NCBI GenBank assembly: GCA_022497155.1
Contig: MU385723.1
Coordinates: 434,001-498,000 of the forward strand
Source of the DNA: Whalleya microplaca
Lineage: Eukaryota; Ascomycota; Sordariomycetes; Xylariales; Xylariaceae
Direction of reading: 5' to 3'
Length of the DNA stretch: 64,000 bases
Part shown: positions 24,143-36,475 of the stretch, in pieces
How positions within the stretch are numbered: the first letter of the stretch is position 1
Layout: each line of letters begins with the position of its first letter
Translations under genes and position numbers: made by a program
Notes under the pieces: generated by a model
Seen by the model: the letters and a program-made list of their open reading frames with translations, nothing else
Told to the model about the DNA's origin: nothing
Databases searched by the model: none

Positions 24143-27100
24143 CTAGGCCTGCAAGGCCAGCTCTTCCCTTGCCGCATGGCTGCCCTTACTCCAAGCATCC
24201 GTGTGATCCCTGCGCGCCCTCGTAGCCTTCTCATCGCCGATGCGGCCCCAGCCTCCTCCGCCGGGCGTATGGACGATGATGCGATCGCCCGGCTTCATGG
24301 GCGCGCTGTTCTTAGCGCCCATGTTGATGTACCGCTCCTCGTACTCGCCCTCGCCCTCGCCCTCATTTAGCTGGGGCAGCTGCGGGTGTGCGCCCGACGC
24401 CGCGAGGTCCCTTTCCGGGTCCGACTTCCGCACGCGGCGGACCCAGATATTAAGCCCGCAGGCGGCGTCCTCGCCGCCCGCGAGCCCGTAGGGGCGGTAG
24501 ACACGGCGCTCGCTGAGGATGGAGACCTGGAGGGGGATGCGGAACTGGATGTCGCGGACGACGCCGTCGCCGCCGCGGTGCTGGCCGGCGCCGCCGGAGC
24601 CGCGGCGCAGGGAGAACTCGCGCAGGAGCACCGGGTACCGCCGCTCGAAGACCTCCGAGTCCGTGATGCGCGTGTTGGTCATGTGCACGTGCACGCCGCT
24701 GGTGCCCTCCCAATCCGGCCCCGCGCCGCTGCCGCCCGCGATCGTCTCGTAGTACCCGAAGCCCCGGACCGCCTGCTCGCCCGACATGTTGCCGCCGAAG
24801 CCGAACGTCAGGTTGTTGCAGCAGCCCTGGCTGGCCGCGCAGGCCTGGAAAGCCTTGAGGATCACGTCCGTCACGCGCTGGCTGGTCAGCACGTTGCCAC
24901 CAACCACGGCGGCACCTGTGGAGGGCGAGAGGAGCGACTTGGGGGGAATCTTCACGTTGATGGGTTTGAGACAGCCTTGGTTCAGCGGTATGTCTTCGGA
25001 GATCAGACAGCGCAGGCAGTATATGATAGCACTGAATGTAATGGCCTCTGGCGCATTGATATTACCGTAGACCTCGGGGCCAGTGCCTTCGAAATCGAAG
25101 ACGGCCTCGCCTTTTTCAGGATCGATAGTGATGCGTAGTCGTATTGGACTACCATCGTCCATGTAGTCTACTGCCGAGAGATCTTTGCCTTCGAACCTTT
25201 TATAGACTTGCTTCAACAGCGTCCGTACACAAAGCTCCGCATTGTTCTGGATGTGGACCATGTAGAACTGCACAGTATCCTCTCCGTACTCCTGTATTAA
25301 GCCCTCGATGAGGGAGATGCCCTTCTGGTTTGCAGAAACCTGGGCCCGGAGATCATTAATGTTATCTGCCAGGCATCGGGTACCGCTGCAACCGGGATAT
25401 TGAGCCGGTTCCTTGTACAGTAGCTCTGTTATTCTCTCCTCGCTGAACTTGCCTTCACTGACGATCTTCTCGCTCTTGATCGCGGCGCCTTCTTGGAACA
25501 GTTCCCGCGAGTGGGGCGGCATGCTGCCCGCAGTAATGCCGCCGATGTCAGCGTGATGTGCTCGGGACGCCGCGTAAAATAGGATCTTGTCCCCCTTTTC
25601 GTTGAACGCAGGCATGACAAGGGTGATATCCGGGAGATGGGTGCCGCCATAAGACGGATGGTTTGAGCAGAGGACATCTCCCTTCTTCAGCTTGCCTTCC
25701 CAGATCTTGGCTTGTGTCTTGACACATGTCGACATAGACCCAAGGTGGACCGGCAGATGAGGGGCGTTCGCCACTAGCCCACCGCCTGCATCGAAGATGG
25801 CACACGAGAAGTCCAGCCGTTCCTTGACGTTCGTACTGACACTGGTCTTCTGGAGCGCCCTCCCCATCTGTTCTGCAATGGCCATGAAACGATGGCCAAA
25901 GATACTCAGCATGATGGGATCGACTTCTCGTTCGGACGCGTCCTTCTTAGACGAGCTGTTCCCCACGTTAGCGTGACTTCGATTTCTCTTCCCTATCATT
26001 CAGGGGTTCTCACTTATCCTTGCTGTTAGTCTCAAGATCAATGATAACATGCGTCTTGAGAATCAGCGCCTTCGCCTTGGGTGTCACGACGATAGTCTGT
26101 GTGCCATCCGCAAGCATAGCCGGGCCATTGATTTCATCGCCCACCGACAAGTCCTCCAGTTTGTAGGTCGGCGTTTCCACCCGTCCGCCCTCAAAGTAGA
26201 CCTGAGACTTGCCGTACAGCTTCGCATCCCCAACAGCCTGGCGCTTGACTTCCTTAAGCTGCTGGTCCACGGTCTGCTCCTGGTACCTGAAGCTCTTACC
26301 GATACCGCGAACGCGTACGTCGTCCACGATAAGGTCGCGGTCATCCAGGGTGAATCCGAATTCGTAACGGTGCTGATCTACGAACGCGCTCCCAAACGCC
26401 CAGTCCTCACCGCCATATGACGCTTTCGCAGCTTCTTCGCTGGGCTTGACGATCATCAACGCCGACTCCGTGCCGCGGTATCGCATGTTGAGGTACTCCT
26501 CGAAGACGATCTCACTATCCGCGAACCCCTGATCGTGCAGCGCTTTGCGCGACTTCTCCTTCAGCTTGTCCATCTTGGCCTTCAGCTCGTCGACGACGCT
26601 GCCTTTGTCTTGCCACACCGTGGAATCGGGCTCTTGCCTCTCGTCCACGACATCTGCCAACGCCATACCGTATGCTGACAGGACGGACGAGTATCTGTGT
26701 ATCAGAATCTGCTTGACGCCCAGAGCCTCGGCAATGGCGACCGCGTGCTGGCCTCCCGCGCCACCAAATGTCGCCAAGCGGTGCTTTGAGGAATCATGGC
26801 CCTTGGCCTCAGTAATAGACCGAATCGGCCTCGTCATGGCCTCGTTCGCGATGGTCAAGAAGCCATAGGCGACCTCATCCAAGCTCATGTTCTTGCCCGT
26901 CTCCTGATTGATCTGGTCGGTGAGCTCCTGGATGACCTTCTTGCTGGCCTCGAAATCCAAGCCCTCATTCTCATCCTTGCCGAAGATCTTGGGGAAGAAA
27001 TCCGGCAGCAGACGGCCCAGAAACAAGTTCGCATCCGTGACGGCGGCTGGACCACCTTTGCGATAACATGCGGGGCCGGGGTGCGCGCCGACGGACTCGG

Positions 27101-28029
27101 GGCCGACGACGAAGAGGCCGTTGCGGAAGAACAGCCTGCTCCCACCACCAGCAGCGACCGTGTTGATGTCCAGCTGCGGCGACTGAATCGTAACGCCCGC
27201 CGTCGTGGTCTCGAAGACGTGCTCGTACCTTCCCTCGCCGTACCGCGAGACGTCGGTGCTGGTGCCGCCCATATCGAAGCCGATGACGGGGACGCGCGTG
27301 GCCTCGTCCCAGCTCGTGATGGCGTACCCGACGACGCCGCCGGCGGGGCCCGACAGGATCGCCTTGAGCCCCGTGAACTTATCCACGTCGACGAGCCCGC
27401 CGTCGCTCTGCATGAACTCGCAGCGCGCGCCCCTACTGCCCTCTTCCCGCAGCACGCTGCGCGTGCCCAGCCCGCCCGCGAACCCGGCCTGGAAGCCGGC
27501 GATGTACTTCTTGATCGCGGGGGTCAGGTACGCGTCCGCGCACACGCTCGTCGCCCGCGAGACGAGCTTGATCATCGGCATCAGCTCGTGGCTCAGCGAT
27601 ATGTGCTGGAAGCCGACTTCGCGCGCGATCTTGCCCACCAGCGCTTCGTGGTCGGGGAACGTGTACCCGTGCATCAGGCAGACCGCTATGCTCCGTATGC
27701 CCCGGTCGTATATGCCCTTCAGCTGGTCCCGAATCGTGCTCTCCTCCGGCCGTTCCAATATGCGCACGGTCTCGCCCGAGAGCCCCATTACCAGCTCCGC
27801 CGTCGCAGCCTCCGGTGCCCCAGCCTTGACCTCGGCCTTGTTGATCGCGCGTTCCGGGTCCTCAGCGTAGTCCTCGAGCGTGACGCGCTCGGCGACCTCG
27901 ACGACCTCCTCGTACAAGACGTCGGGCTTCTTGATGGCGAGGTCGAAGATCCGGGGCCGGCTCTGGTTGCCGATGGCGAGGCAGTCGCGGAAGCCGCGCG
28001 TGACGACCAGCGCGATCTTCTCGCCCTTG

Positions 28030-28061
<32 letters not shown>

Positions 28062-28307
28062 GCCCATGCGTATGCTGTCGATCTTGGACGTGTCCAGCGC
28101 CTCGCCGCGCGGGATGTCGCGCCCCTGGAAGTGGCTCATGATCCGCCGGATGCCCTCCAGCGGCGCATCGTCGTAGTTGGCTGGGTCTTCCGACAGGAGC
28201 TTGATCACCACATCCTGCCCGTTGAGAGTGCCGACACAGTCCGTGAAGGTGCCGCCACGGTCGATCGCTATGCGGATTTCACGGGCTTTCTGGTCAGCAG
28301 AGCCCAT
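24143..28307 (-). CDS. oxp1: ATP-dependent 5-oxoprolinase (fused HyuA-HyuB)
   Basis: Two exons, 28307-26014 and 25955-24143, separated by a 58-nt intron (GTGAGA donor, GCTAAC branch, AACAG acceptor); 1368 residues, near the usual 1270-1390 of fungal and animal enzymes. The hydantoinase-A half (about 10-755) has the actin-like ATPase start [11 protein letters not shown] (13-23), [13 protein letters not shown] and [16 protein letters not shown]. The hydantoinase-B half (about 777-1340) starts [20 protein letters not shown] and includes [11 protein letters not shown] and a late HTPGGGGWG. The enzyme opens 5-oxoproline to glutamate with ATP hydrolysis, the last step of the cytosolic gamma-glutamyl/glutathione cycle. 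The intron joins codon 765 in phase 2 exactly in the linker between the two halves. Parts of both halves are very GC-rich. The promoter is at 28308 upward. Confidence 0.95.
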
Positions 28308-29096
28308 TGTGGCGGTTGGGCAAGGTTATTTGGAGGGAGCCAGGAAAGGAGAGACGGATACTGAAAAGGGTCACTCGGATGAAGAATCAAAGTCTAGGTC
28401 GACAAACGAAATGAGCGCAGGTTATGAGTCTAGAGGACAAATTTTAGGGGCATAGTAACTTGAATAATAAATGCGGAAAGTACGGTTTTCGGTCTACAAT
28501 AAATATCATCAGCATCAGCTTCATTCATCCTAATCCATGTGTATAATACGGAGACACAAGGCCGATCGAATGTCATAAATCGATCGGGCCATTTGGAGCT
28601 ATTCGCGACGCGCCGATTTCGTCACTCAGGAATTTAGAATCGCCCCGCCAGACTCTCCAACTACCCCGCAGCGACCCCTAGTGTCCGACGATAGGGGAGC
28701 ATTTGGATTAATAAAGCTTTGATTGAGTATGCAGTGAGCCGCAGTGAGCCGCAGTAATCGGGGATGGAAGTCCGTTCAGCAGGTGGGCCGATGACTTATA
28801 GGAAGTAATTTGCTAGACTAATAAATGCTAAGCATTGCGTCGTCTTAGTAGCATTATTATAATTAAGCATATAAATATGTAATTGATAAAGCCTGAGGCT
28901 TTTATGGACAAATGTAGTGCCTCCGAAGTCTTTCATTAGTAGTAGTCGTACACTTCGTCGTACATCAACATGCAAGCGTTTACCATAACGCGTTGAATAT
29001 GTATGCGTATGTTGCACAGAAACTCCGTCATATACCACCGATATCCTCATGGCTCGATGCCTATCTGACTCTAAAACGCCAATAGAAATGTATTTC
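28308..29096. other. Intergenic, no gene seen; short tandem repeat
   Basis: About 0.8 kb between the 5-oxoprolinase promoter and the 3' end of the PXA-domain gene. A 10-bp unit (GCAGTGAGCC) is repeated in tandem at about 28731-28755. Otherwise AT-rich with no gene. Confidence 0.5.
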
Positions 29097-32000
29097 TTAA
29101 TGTGTAACGACCCGTACCGCTTGCAATACGATTCCAAAGAAGAGGCCCCTGGCAACCTCTTCGATCTGTAAACAGTCGAAGACTCGGCCAAGTGCCTCAC
29201 TTGTGGCCGACTGGCCCATGATCCCCATGAGTGCAGCCGGGACACTGCTCTGTATAAAGAGCTTTCTTGCTTTAACCCGCAGCTCTTCTTTCTCTTCTGC
29301 GGTCATCTCCGCCGGCCAGGCTTTCCTTTCCTCCTCAGTGGGCAGAGAGTTTTCACGGAGCTTGCGTAAATGTGCAGCTATGCCAGCGTCCGATGTGTTC
29401 GCATTCAAGACCGAGCCCTGAATCAGTGACTGAATCGAGATAAGCGATGGATTGCCGGGTCGAAGCAGGAATGATTTTGCTGCCGTCAGCAGCGTCCTGC
29501 GGATATTCCAAGCCGAGGACAGTGTATAAAGCTCGTTAATGACAGCGAAAAGAAGTTCGACCGCAACACGCGTTTCTTGTTCTGAGAGTGGCGTGTACTG
29601 CCTAGTAGGCCGCTTGGCAGGACCACTTGCTTTGGGTGACTTCTCTGGCTGATTTGAAACGAACGATCGGCTTGGCGAGGTGACCGAGGTGCCGTTGATC
29701 GATAGTTGGGTAGACATCCGCCGCGAGTTCCCATCAGTACTTATGCGAGTACTCGTCGGGGAGTCATAATCGTCAGCGATCTCATCCGGGGGAGGCGGTA
29801 GCTTGATATTACTAAAGCTCAATTCAGACGGAGATCGTATTGGTGAACGTAATGCAGCAGCACTCGAAGCACGGCTATGTACTCTACTACTAGCCCCGCT
29901 CACGGATCTCCGCTCCCAACGATCGGCTCTCGCAGGATGTAGATTTTCTTGTTCCGGGTCCAATTGTGAACTAGAGCGCCTTTCCTCCATTGGGGCTAGT
30001 TTGCCTGGCTGAACGGAAATCACAGACGACCTCTGACTATCCAGACTGTCCCTGGAGATTCGTGATCCATTCACCGATGAAGCACTGTCCATCCTCGGAA
30101 GAGCTGACATTGATAGTGGTCGCGAAGTGCTAGGGCTCTGACTCTGTGGACTATTTGTATCCTTCGTCTGCTGCTCATTTAGGGATGAGGCGGTAGATTT
30201 TCTCGGTCCGAGTCCAATATTGCCAAATACCCCAGTAACGCCGCCTACGACGACCTTGCCACTATCAAGAGCTCCCTTAGGCGCATTTTGGATCGCGTCA
30301 AGCATTCCTTTACTCATCGATTCGAAGGAAAATCCCCTACTAGGGCCCATTCGAGTCTCTTGACCTTTGTCGAGGAAACGCTTGAAAGCTTCTGATTCGG
30401 CCAGGGTCTTCTCGGAGCAGGCTGTCCGCATATACCTCTCCATTTCGCCACGTAAAGACGATCTTGTATGCACTTTCCAGCTTGGGAACGTAGCACAGGC
30501 TTCTAAAAATGCTGTAGAGCCCGAGATCGTTGCAAGTCGCCGTAGACTCTCGTGAAGACCCTCGAACTGTACATAGGTCCTCATGATCATCCACCCAGGG
30601 TGGTGGGATGCTGCTGGTTCAATCTGAAGGAGATATTCCCAGGTAGGCTTGCTCCGCAATCTACCCTTATCGTTCATAGTGTCATCATGAATAGTGATAG
30701 TAGCATTATACAACGTAAGCGGCGGAGGCTTGCGAGGTTCATTTTCCTCAGGTTCATCCCGCGCAGGTGGAACTATTTGATCAAAGCTTGTAAATCGGGC
30801 ATGATGTGCTTCTTGTTTGTTGGGAGATGGTGAATTATGACTCGACAGACCCACAGTCGATGTTGGAGAGATGGGGGATTTAACCTGCTCGTCTTTATCT
30901 GCAGTCTTGTCTTTCCCTTGTGGTGGTTCTCTTGAAGTAGCCCTAGAACTTGAAGCGGATTCTTTTGGCTTTTCTAGAGTACCACCATTTGCCTTCTCTT
31001 GTGCGTTCAAATCAGGTGCCTTAACAATTCTCCCCACAGCATTATCAAGACCAAGCGTTTCTGTGCTATTCTCTTTTGATGGTGCTTTTGTCTTATCAGC
31101 ATCAGCAATCATTGCGTTGAGTCTTTTCATCTCCTCCATGGCTTTCTCCATTTCTTCATCGGCCTTGGACAGCTTCTTTTTGTGTACTGTCTCTTTTCGA
31201 CGCGTGCGATCGATCTCGTACGAGTTGCGGTTGCCCCTAGAAAGGCTCATATTTCCGACATTCCCGTCAACATCACCAAAGGCTTTCTGATCTTGGATAG
31301 CATCGTCGATGGCTTGAGATAAGTCTGTCTCTCCTGACTCCAAGAGGTAGACGATCCAAGCATTAATCCATTCTGCCTTAGAACAAGTCTGCAATGTTCC
31401 CTCGAGAATAACTGTGGCAATGATCTCCCTCAAGAAAATCCTTGCAGGATCGCAATCGTACACAGATCTGTCCAGGAAATTGAGCAGGTCTTCAGCTACT
31501 ATCTTGAATTTCCCTGCCTGTTGCTTCTGATTAAGCAGGTTCGCCAAGGGGGCCTCGGTATTTGAGGCCAGATAATTGTATATAGCATCGGCAGCCGTCA
31601 TGCTGGTATCCGAGGGGAGTTCGGAATAGGCGGATGCCATCTCAGAGAAGAAGACGATGATGATGGAGCAGGTGTGAGTGAGGAAGTCCACGAAGGCATC
31701 GGCAGGTCGCTTGCGGCTCAGTTGGTTCGAGATGGTCAACATGAATTGGACCAGCACCCTCCTAGAAGACAAAGGAAAAGACCTGTCGGCTGGGATGATA
31801 GGTTTATACCACCAGTCTACATAGTCACGGATGACGGCGTCCACGAACGCGTTCATGGCCTCCCGTGTCTCTGGTTGGAAGTCGTCGAAACTATGGGCCA
31901 GAACTTGGGCATCCTTCTCGTCGTCTTGGGGGGTCTTGATACCCGAGTTGGCCGCCCTCGTCTCCAATATGCGGTCTATGAGATCGTAGCCCCTTTCGCC

Positions 32001-32312
32001 CCGTACGGCACGCGACACCTCGGGGTGCCGGGATTCCCATGTTGCAAATAGTGTGATACCACCAAAGGCACCGATCAGAACGAGACCGATTCGGCCCAAA
32101 ATGAAATATGTCACGGCGGCAAGCGCAAAAGCGATAGCTCCGAGCGTTCCCGGGGTGGCGGTGGAGAGGAACTGTAGAGTCTTGGTTACGGCATCTTCTT
32201 GCTCGCTCGTTGTGCTCATAGGAGACTTTTCGAGAGTTACTGTGTCGGATCTTGGTTCATCTTGCATGGCGGCTGGGGCAGCGCTGGTGTGCGCATCGTC
32301 AACGGCGTTCAT
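29097..32312 (-). CDS. PXA / PX-like / sorting-nexin-C membrane protein
   Basis: One uninterrupted exon encoding 1071 residues. After a polar N-terminus, one long or two short membrane segments lie at about 56-91 (LGAIAFALAAVTYFILG, then GLVLIGAFGGITLF). A PXA domain follows (about 145-325; includes YVDWWYKPI and FVDFLTHTCSIIIVFF). Next are a charged coiled-coil stretch (about 380-415), a long disordered Ser/Pro-rich region, and a PX-like domain (about 540-690) with TWEYLLQIEP and TYVQFEGLHESLRRL. After a second disordered Ser-rich linker comes a nexin-C domain (about 930-1070). This is the architecture of ER/vacuole/endosome tethers of the Mdm1/Snx13-14 type, but I see no RGS domain. Its likely role is phosphoinositide-linked membrane contact or sorting. 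It shares a 0.9-kb divergent promoter with the PC4 gene. Confidence 0.85.
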   Translation of the reverse strand: MNAVDDAHTSAAPAAMQDEPRSDTVTLEKSPMSTTSEQEDAVTKTLQFLSTATPGTLGAIAFALAAVTYFILGRIGLVLIGAFGGITLFATWESRHPEVSRAVRGERGYDLIDRILETRAANSGIKTPQDDEKDAQVLAHSFDDFQPETREAMNAFVDAVIRDYVDWWYKPIIPADRSFPLSSRRVLVQFMLTISNQLSRKRPADAFVDFLTHTCSIIIVFFSEMASAYSELPSDTSMTAADAIYNYLASNTEAPLANLLNQKQQAGKFKIVAEDLLNFLDRSVYDCDPARIFLREIIATVILEGTLQTCSKAEWINAWIVYLLESGETDLSQAIDDAIQDQKAFGDVDGNVGNMSLSRGNRNSYEIDRTRRKETVHKKKLSKADEEMEKAMEEMKRLNAMIADADKTKAPSKENSTETLGLDNAVGRIVKAPDLNAQEKANGGTLEKPKESASSSRATSREPPQGKDKTADKDEQVKSPISPTSTVGLSSHNSPSPNKQEAHHARFTSFDQIVPPARDEPEENEPRKPPPLTLYNATITIHDDTMNDKGRLRSKPTWEYLLQIEPAASHHPGWMIMRTYVQFEGLHESLRRLATISGSTAFLEACATFPSWKVHTRSSLRGEMERYMRTACSEKTLAESEAFKRFLDKGQETRMGPSRGFSFESMSKGMLDAIQNAPKGALDSGKVVVGGVTGVFGNIGLGPRKSTASSLNEQQTKDTNSPQSQSPSTSRPLSMSALPRMDSASSVNGSRISRDSLDSQRSSVISVQPGKLAPMEERRSSSQLDPEQENLHPARADRWERRSVSGASSRVHSRASSAAALRSPIRSPSELSFSNIKLPPPPDEIADDYDSPTSTRISTDGNSRRMSTQLSINGTSVTSPSRSFVSNQPEKSPKASGPAKRPTRQYTPLSEQETRVAVELLFAVINELYTLSSAWNIRRTLLTAAKSFLLRPGNPSLISIQSLIQGSVLNANTSDAGIAAHLRKLRENSLPTEEERKAWPAEMTAEEKEELRVKARKLFIQSSVPAALMGIMGQSATSEALGRVFDCLQIEEVARGLFFGIVLQAVRVVTH

Positions 32313-33224
32313 TGGGAAATAGCAGGGCGGTCGATCTATCGGAAGCTAAGTTAGGGGTAACGATTGTGGGCGCATCGCAAGTCTGAATAAAATACAATGG
32401 AGCAGGATCGACTGGCCAAGAGCTGGCAATTCATATGAACATTTGATCTGGCAGGAATGAGTTGGACATAATACATGGAAAGACGTGCAAGTTCGTTTGT
32501 ATGGAGTTCTAGATATTGCGTAGAGAAGAAACGGTCAAGTTGTCTCGTGTCATTGATGTTTCGGGTTGTGACCTCGACTGCTTGTTCGATAAAACGGACA
32601 ATTTTGGCATCAACCATGGACCCTCAGGGATGCAACCCCCGGTTTTGTTCAGCCGACATCCACTGTAAAACAAGTATAATTTCCAGCTTTCTTGGTAGCC
32701 AGTACCTCATACCGGTCTGTGACACGAGATAGATTACTCAATTAGTCGGATCTGCTCCGTATCTATACTTAGATAGTACCTACCGAACGCGTAATCCATG
32801 CGCTGTAGCTCCTGCCCTAGCCAGCGTCTTGGCTCCTTATCTGGGGCGCTTAAGCTAGTACCACAGTTACCGCTAGTATCGAAACTAGCGCTGCTCAATC
32901 AATCGAATGGGATGAACATCAACCACGGGAAGGCGTCAGGGCGCGTCAAGCAGCTTAGACGCGACAGCCTTAGTTAGGATAGATACATACATACCACATA
33001 CCTTGCATACCAAACCTACATGTATTAGATGCTTCCTTAGCTCTTTACCCCCGCGTTCCACTTCCAAGGTTCCTGTCCATTGCACCTACTACATACATTG
33101 GATTACTATTATCCACGAACAAACGCGGACAAAGTAACTGCCAACCTTCTCCTCCTAAGCCATCATCTCCCATAGCTTGACGCCATTCCTATCTCACCTA
33201 TAGTAACGTCATCAATCTCCAACA
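32313..33224. promoter_or_regulatory. Divergent promoter between PXA-protein and PC4 genes
   Basis: A 0.9-kb spacer between two divergent start codons. It contains an ACGCGTAA motif at 32788-32795, matching MluI-cell-cycle-box/APSES-type sites, and a pyrimidine-leaning stretch before the PC4 gene. No gene was seen inside. Confidence 0.45.
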
Positions 33225-33889
33225 ATGGGCGGCCCCAAGAACCTTAAGCGATCACGTCGCAATGAGTACGAGGACGAGGATGTCGACAGTGACCAGGAAG
33301 TAAAGTCAACCAAGAAGGCCAACAAGAAGTCTAAGACCTCCAAGGCCAGTGGTGCTGCTGAGCTGGGGAAAGATGAGGAGGGAAACCCATGCTGGCCTGT
33401 ATGTGTCGCCTATGCCTCACCATGAGAGCCCATCTCATTCATGCATGGTTCTAACGTCTTCTTGTTATGAAGCTGGGTGGTACGCGCCGGGTCACCATCT
33501 CCGATTTCAAGGGCAAGACATACATCAACCTACGCGAATACTACGCAGACGCTTCTGGTACCCTGAAGCCTACGAAGAAGGTAGGCCAATTACATCAAGT
33601 CGCATTTGTTATGTCTTCTCATCTAATCATTGCAATTCAGGGCATCATGCTTACCCCCGAACAATACACCACACTCGTCGAGGCCATTCCTGCCATCAAC
33701 ACCGAGCTAGGAGACAGGGGATACGAGACGGCAACTATCAATCCGGGCCCACCCGCTGCTGCGGTAGCTCCCGAGTCTCCCAAGAAGCTCACCGCAAAGG
33801 AAAAGAAAGCAGCAGCGAAGAAGGCGAATATCGAGGCAACCAGTGACGAAGAAGAGGAGGAGGATGAGGATGAGGATGAGGAAGACTAG
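33225..33889 (+). CDS. sub1: PC4/p15/Sub1 transcriptional coactivator
   Basis: Three exons, 33225-33398, 33473-33580 and 33641-33889 (introns 74 nt with a TCTAAC branch, and 60 nt), all phase 0; 176 residues. The N-terminus is a basic, Lys-rich nuclear-localisation-like region with acidic patches. The single-stranded-DNA-binding PC4 domain (about 55-115) reads LGGTRRVTISDFKGKTYINL, then REYYADASG and the helix GIMLTPEQYTTLVEAIP. The C-terminus is a Lys/Ala-rich segment followed by a long Glu/Asp tail. PC4/Sub1 proteins act at RNA polymerase II preinitiation complexes and in transcription-associated genome stability. The second exon carries the core beta-strands, so its joins are well supported. 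Confidence 0.94.
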
Positions 33890-36475
33890 GGGTTCACTCG
33901 TTCGGGGAACAGGATTCTCAAATACTATCCTTGAGGCTCCTTGAGAAGTCATCCGTCTCGCGTTACATATGTCCCTGGCACAGACCGGGAGGCGCGCCAA
34001 TCATTCCACCAGAGAACAGAGTGTGCCTTGCGATGGTTACGCGTGATTCTAACGCCGCTTCCAGAAGGGGGCAGGCTGTAACTCCAAGTGTATGCAGATC
34101 CAGATCTACAGGTAGCATATGAGCTGCGAAATTGCTTGTCGGTCATAATCGATACACTATGCTCGTAGGAGCTTGTACTACTGAAGCATGATTCTTCTGA
34201 CTGCATGATCATGTGTTAGAGGGAAATCAGTTTATTCATTGACTTTAGAATGGCTTGCCCCTGTTTTGAGACTACTCGATTGATGATCAACTAGCTAACC
34301 AGCGATTCCAGTCGAAAGTAGCAGAGTTATAGGATGAATACCCGTTGATTGTTGTAAAATCTAAGTCTAAGTATACCTAAAGCCCTTGTGAGATGTATAC
34401 TATAATACAGCATGTGGGTCGCCCAACCCCCTATATTCTAATAGAAAGGTGACCTTCATCTATTTTATATGAATGGTCTCTTTGAAAGATACCATAGTTT
34501 TACTCGCCCAGGAAATAAGTTCTCATTCAATGCGTTGCCAACCAGCTAGACCAAGTTTCACCTCATTCTCCAGTCCTACGAAGATTCAAAGCACATGCTT
34601 TGAATGGTTGTCTCATTCGAGAAGAAAGGAGACATCTTTCATACTCACGGGTCCTCCTTCACCATACCATTCCTTCTATCAGGCTGCATCCCAAATTCAA
34701 CGGGACTTAAATTGAGGGGAAGCTAATACAGACGTCATACACGTGAGTGAAAGTGTTCTCAGCTGGTGGGAGACTTGATGTTACAAGTTTATTTATCATA
34801 GTTCGTAGAATGATAACTATTCACAATGCCCGTGTTTCACTCGAGAACGCCTTCTCCTGTTATAACTCAAGTTCCCTAAGCTAGTCAGAAGGATGAATGC
34901 CAGAGATGAAATATGAACGCTAAATCAATTGTTTAGCCATGACGCTGACTCCCAGCAACTCCTCTCTGGATTAGGTAGAACTCAAAAGTCTCCTCCATGC
35001 AAGGATATCTCACTGCCTTATTTCTCTCTTCCCCATTCGAGTAATCTCCGCTTCTCTGGCGCCTCACCATAGAGGCATGGTCTAGACACATGCACGCATG
35101 TGCGCTTGCCTCTCCATCTCAGACCACTTCTTCATCATCCATCAGTTGAGTCTCACCGCCATGGCCTAGGTAGCTCAGGGTTCCGGAAGACTATATGTAG
35201 TAGAGTCGGTCCGAACATATCAACTCTCCCGGGAGATATCGAAAGAGCGAGGAAACACCCTCCATCGGCTAGCGGAGGAGGCGTCCGGAGTAGGGGTACA
35301 GGGAGCACTCCCCTATATACAAATACAAACTCAACGGGTGTCACCATATCCAGGCCCATCTCCACACCGAACTTTCAAGCTGAGTATATAGTAGGTTCGA
35401 TTCAACCACCTTCAGTTGAACTTCCTAGCCGTTGGTGTACCCTCGTTGATGCAGAGTTTGTGGGATACATATTGCGAGTCCCTCCCTCCCATGGCGCTAG
35501 AAGACTCGTACCTACACGTAATAGTATTGTGAATTAGGAGACCGTTATTAAGTTTGGCGTGATACATGGCTGGACTTATTCATCTTTCTCAGCCTAATCC
35601 ATCAATGTAAATTTCCAATATCTATTTTAGGTGGTCTTCCCCAACCTCCATCCTGGTCCTTGTTTGCTCTACAAACATAACGTGGCAAACGTCCAGAACC
35701 CTCTAGTTTCAGGAACCGGGGTTATGAGAGAGCCCAAGGAAATCATATCTCCGAAAGGAGAGAAGATTTACCATCAGTCCTAGGTACTAGTAGTAGTACC
35801 CCTTTAGAGTTGTAACCTTACCCCTGCCTTGTTTATCGTACTGACGGGGGCTTGTTTTTAGATGCATATACTTATTATCTCTCTAAATGCTCTTGCAGAT
35901 TCTGTATAGTCGAACCCAAGAGTATAACGCCGGTGTATACTATCTTTACCTTGCACTCTAATAGAGATTATACATCTATAGCATGCATACGAATCCCTTT
36001 ACCAGCCTTGTCCCAGCCCCTGAACCTCCACAGTCAACCATCGGGACTCAGTACGACTGGTTCGGTGACGACGGGTCGTCGTTCCCGTTTCATCTCCAGG
36101 ATTCGGCATTGCCTATTCAAACAGCAGAATATTGGGAGAGGTGTAATAGACCCTGAGAAAGAACAACAAACAAAGACTAATGCCATATTCCTAAACAAAC
36201 ACGCACTTGTGCAAGATTTTCATCTTCTGGTGGTCCGATTTGTGTATAGTGGCCATGGTACCCCTATCCTACCGAAGTTCTCATGAGGCAGCCAGTGTAT
36301 AGTAGCACGGCGCCCATCTCATAGACGCAATGAATCCTCTTCGAATCTCTTCAAGTACCTAGGTTAGACAGAGCCAACAACTCCTTCTATAAATTGCCCT
36401 TCGAGCAGACCCATTTCTCCACCTCCACCTCTGCCCAGCTCACATTCAACTCAACACTTCCACCTAACCATCACG
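33890..36475. other. Intergenic, no gene seen
   Basis: About 2.6 kb between PC4 and the second secreted-protein gene. Frames such as the one at about 35100-35537 lack recognisable domains and have no clear start context. No RNA gene or repeat was identified. Confidence 0.45.

Noticed and set aside
24386..25138. 250-codon + strand ORF
   Set aside because: Shadow of the HyuB half of 5-oxoprolinase in a GC-rich stretch.
24143..28307. A bacterial-like hyuA-hyuB gene pair acquired by transfer
   Set aside because: A consensus fungal intron joins the two ORFs in phase into a normal-length eukaryotic 5-oxoprolinase.
26796..28364. 522-codon ORF on the + strand opposite 5-oxoprolinase
   Set aside because: It lies antisense to a well-conserved GC-rich coding region; its Arg/Asp/Leu-rich translation is a codon-bias shadow with no domain.
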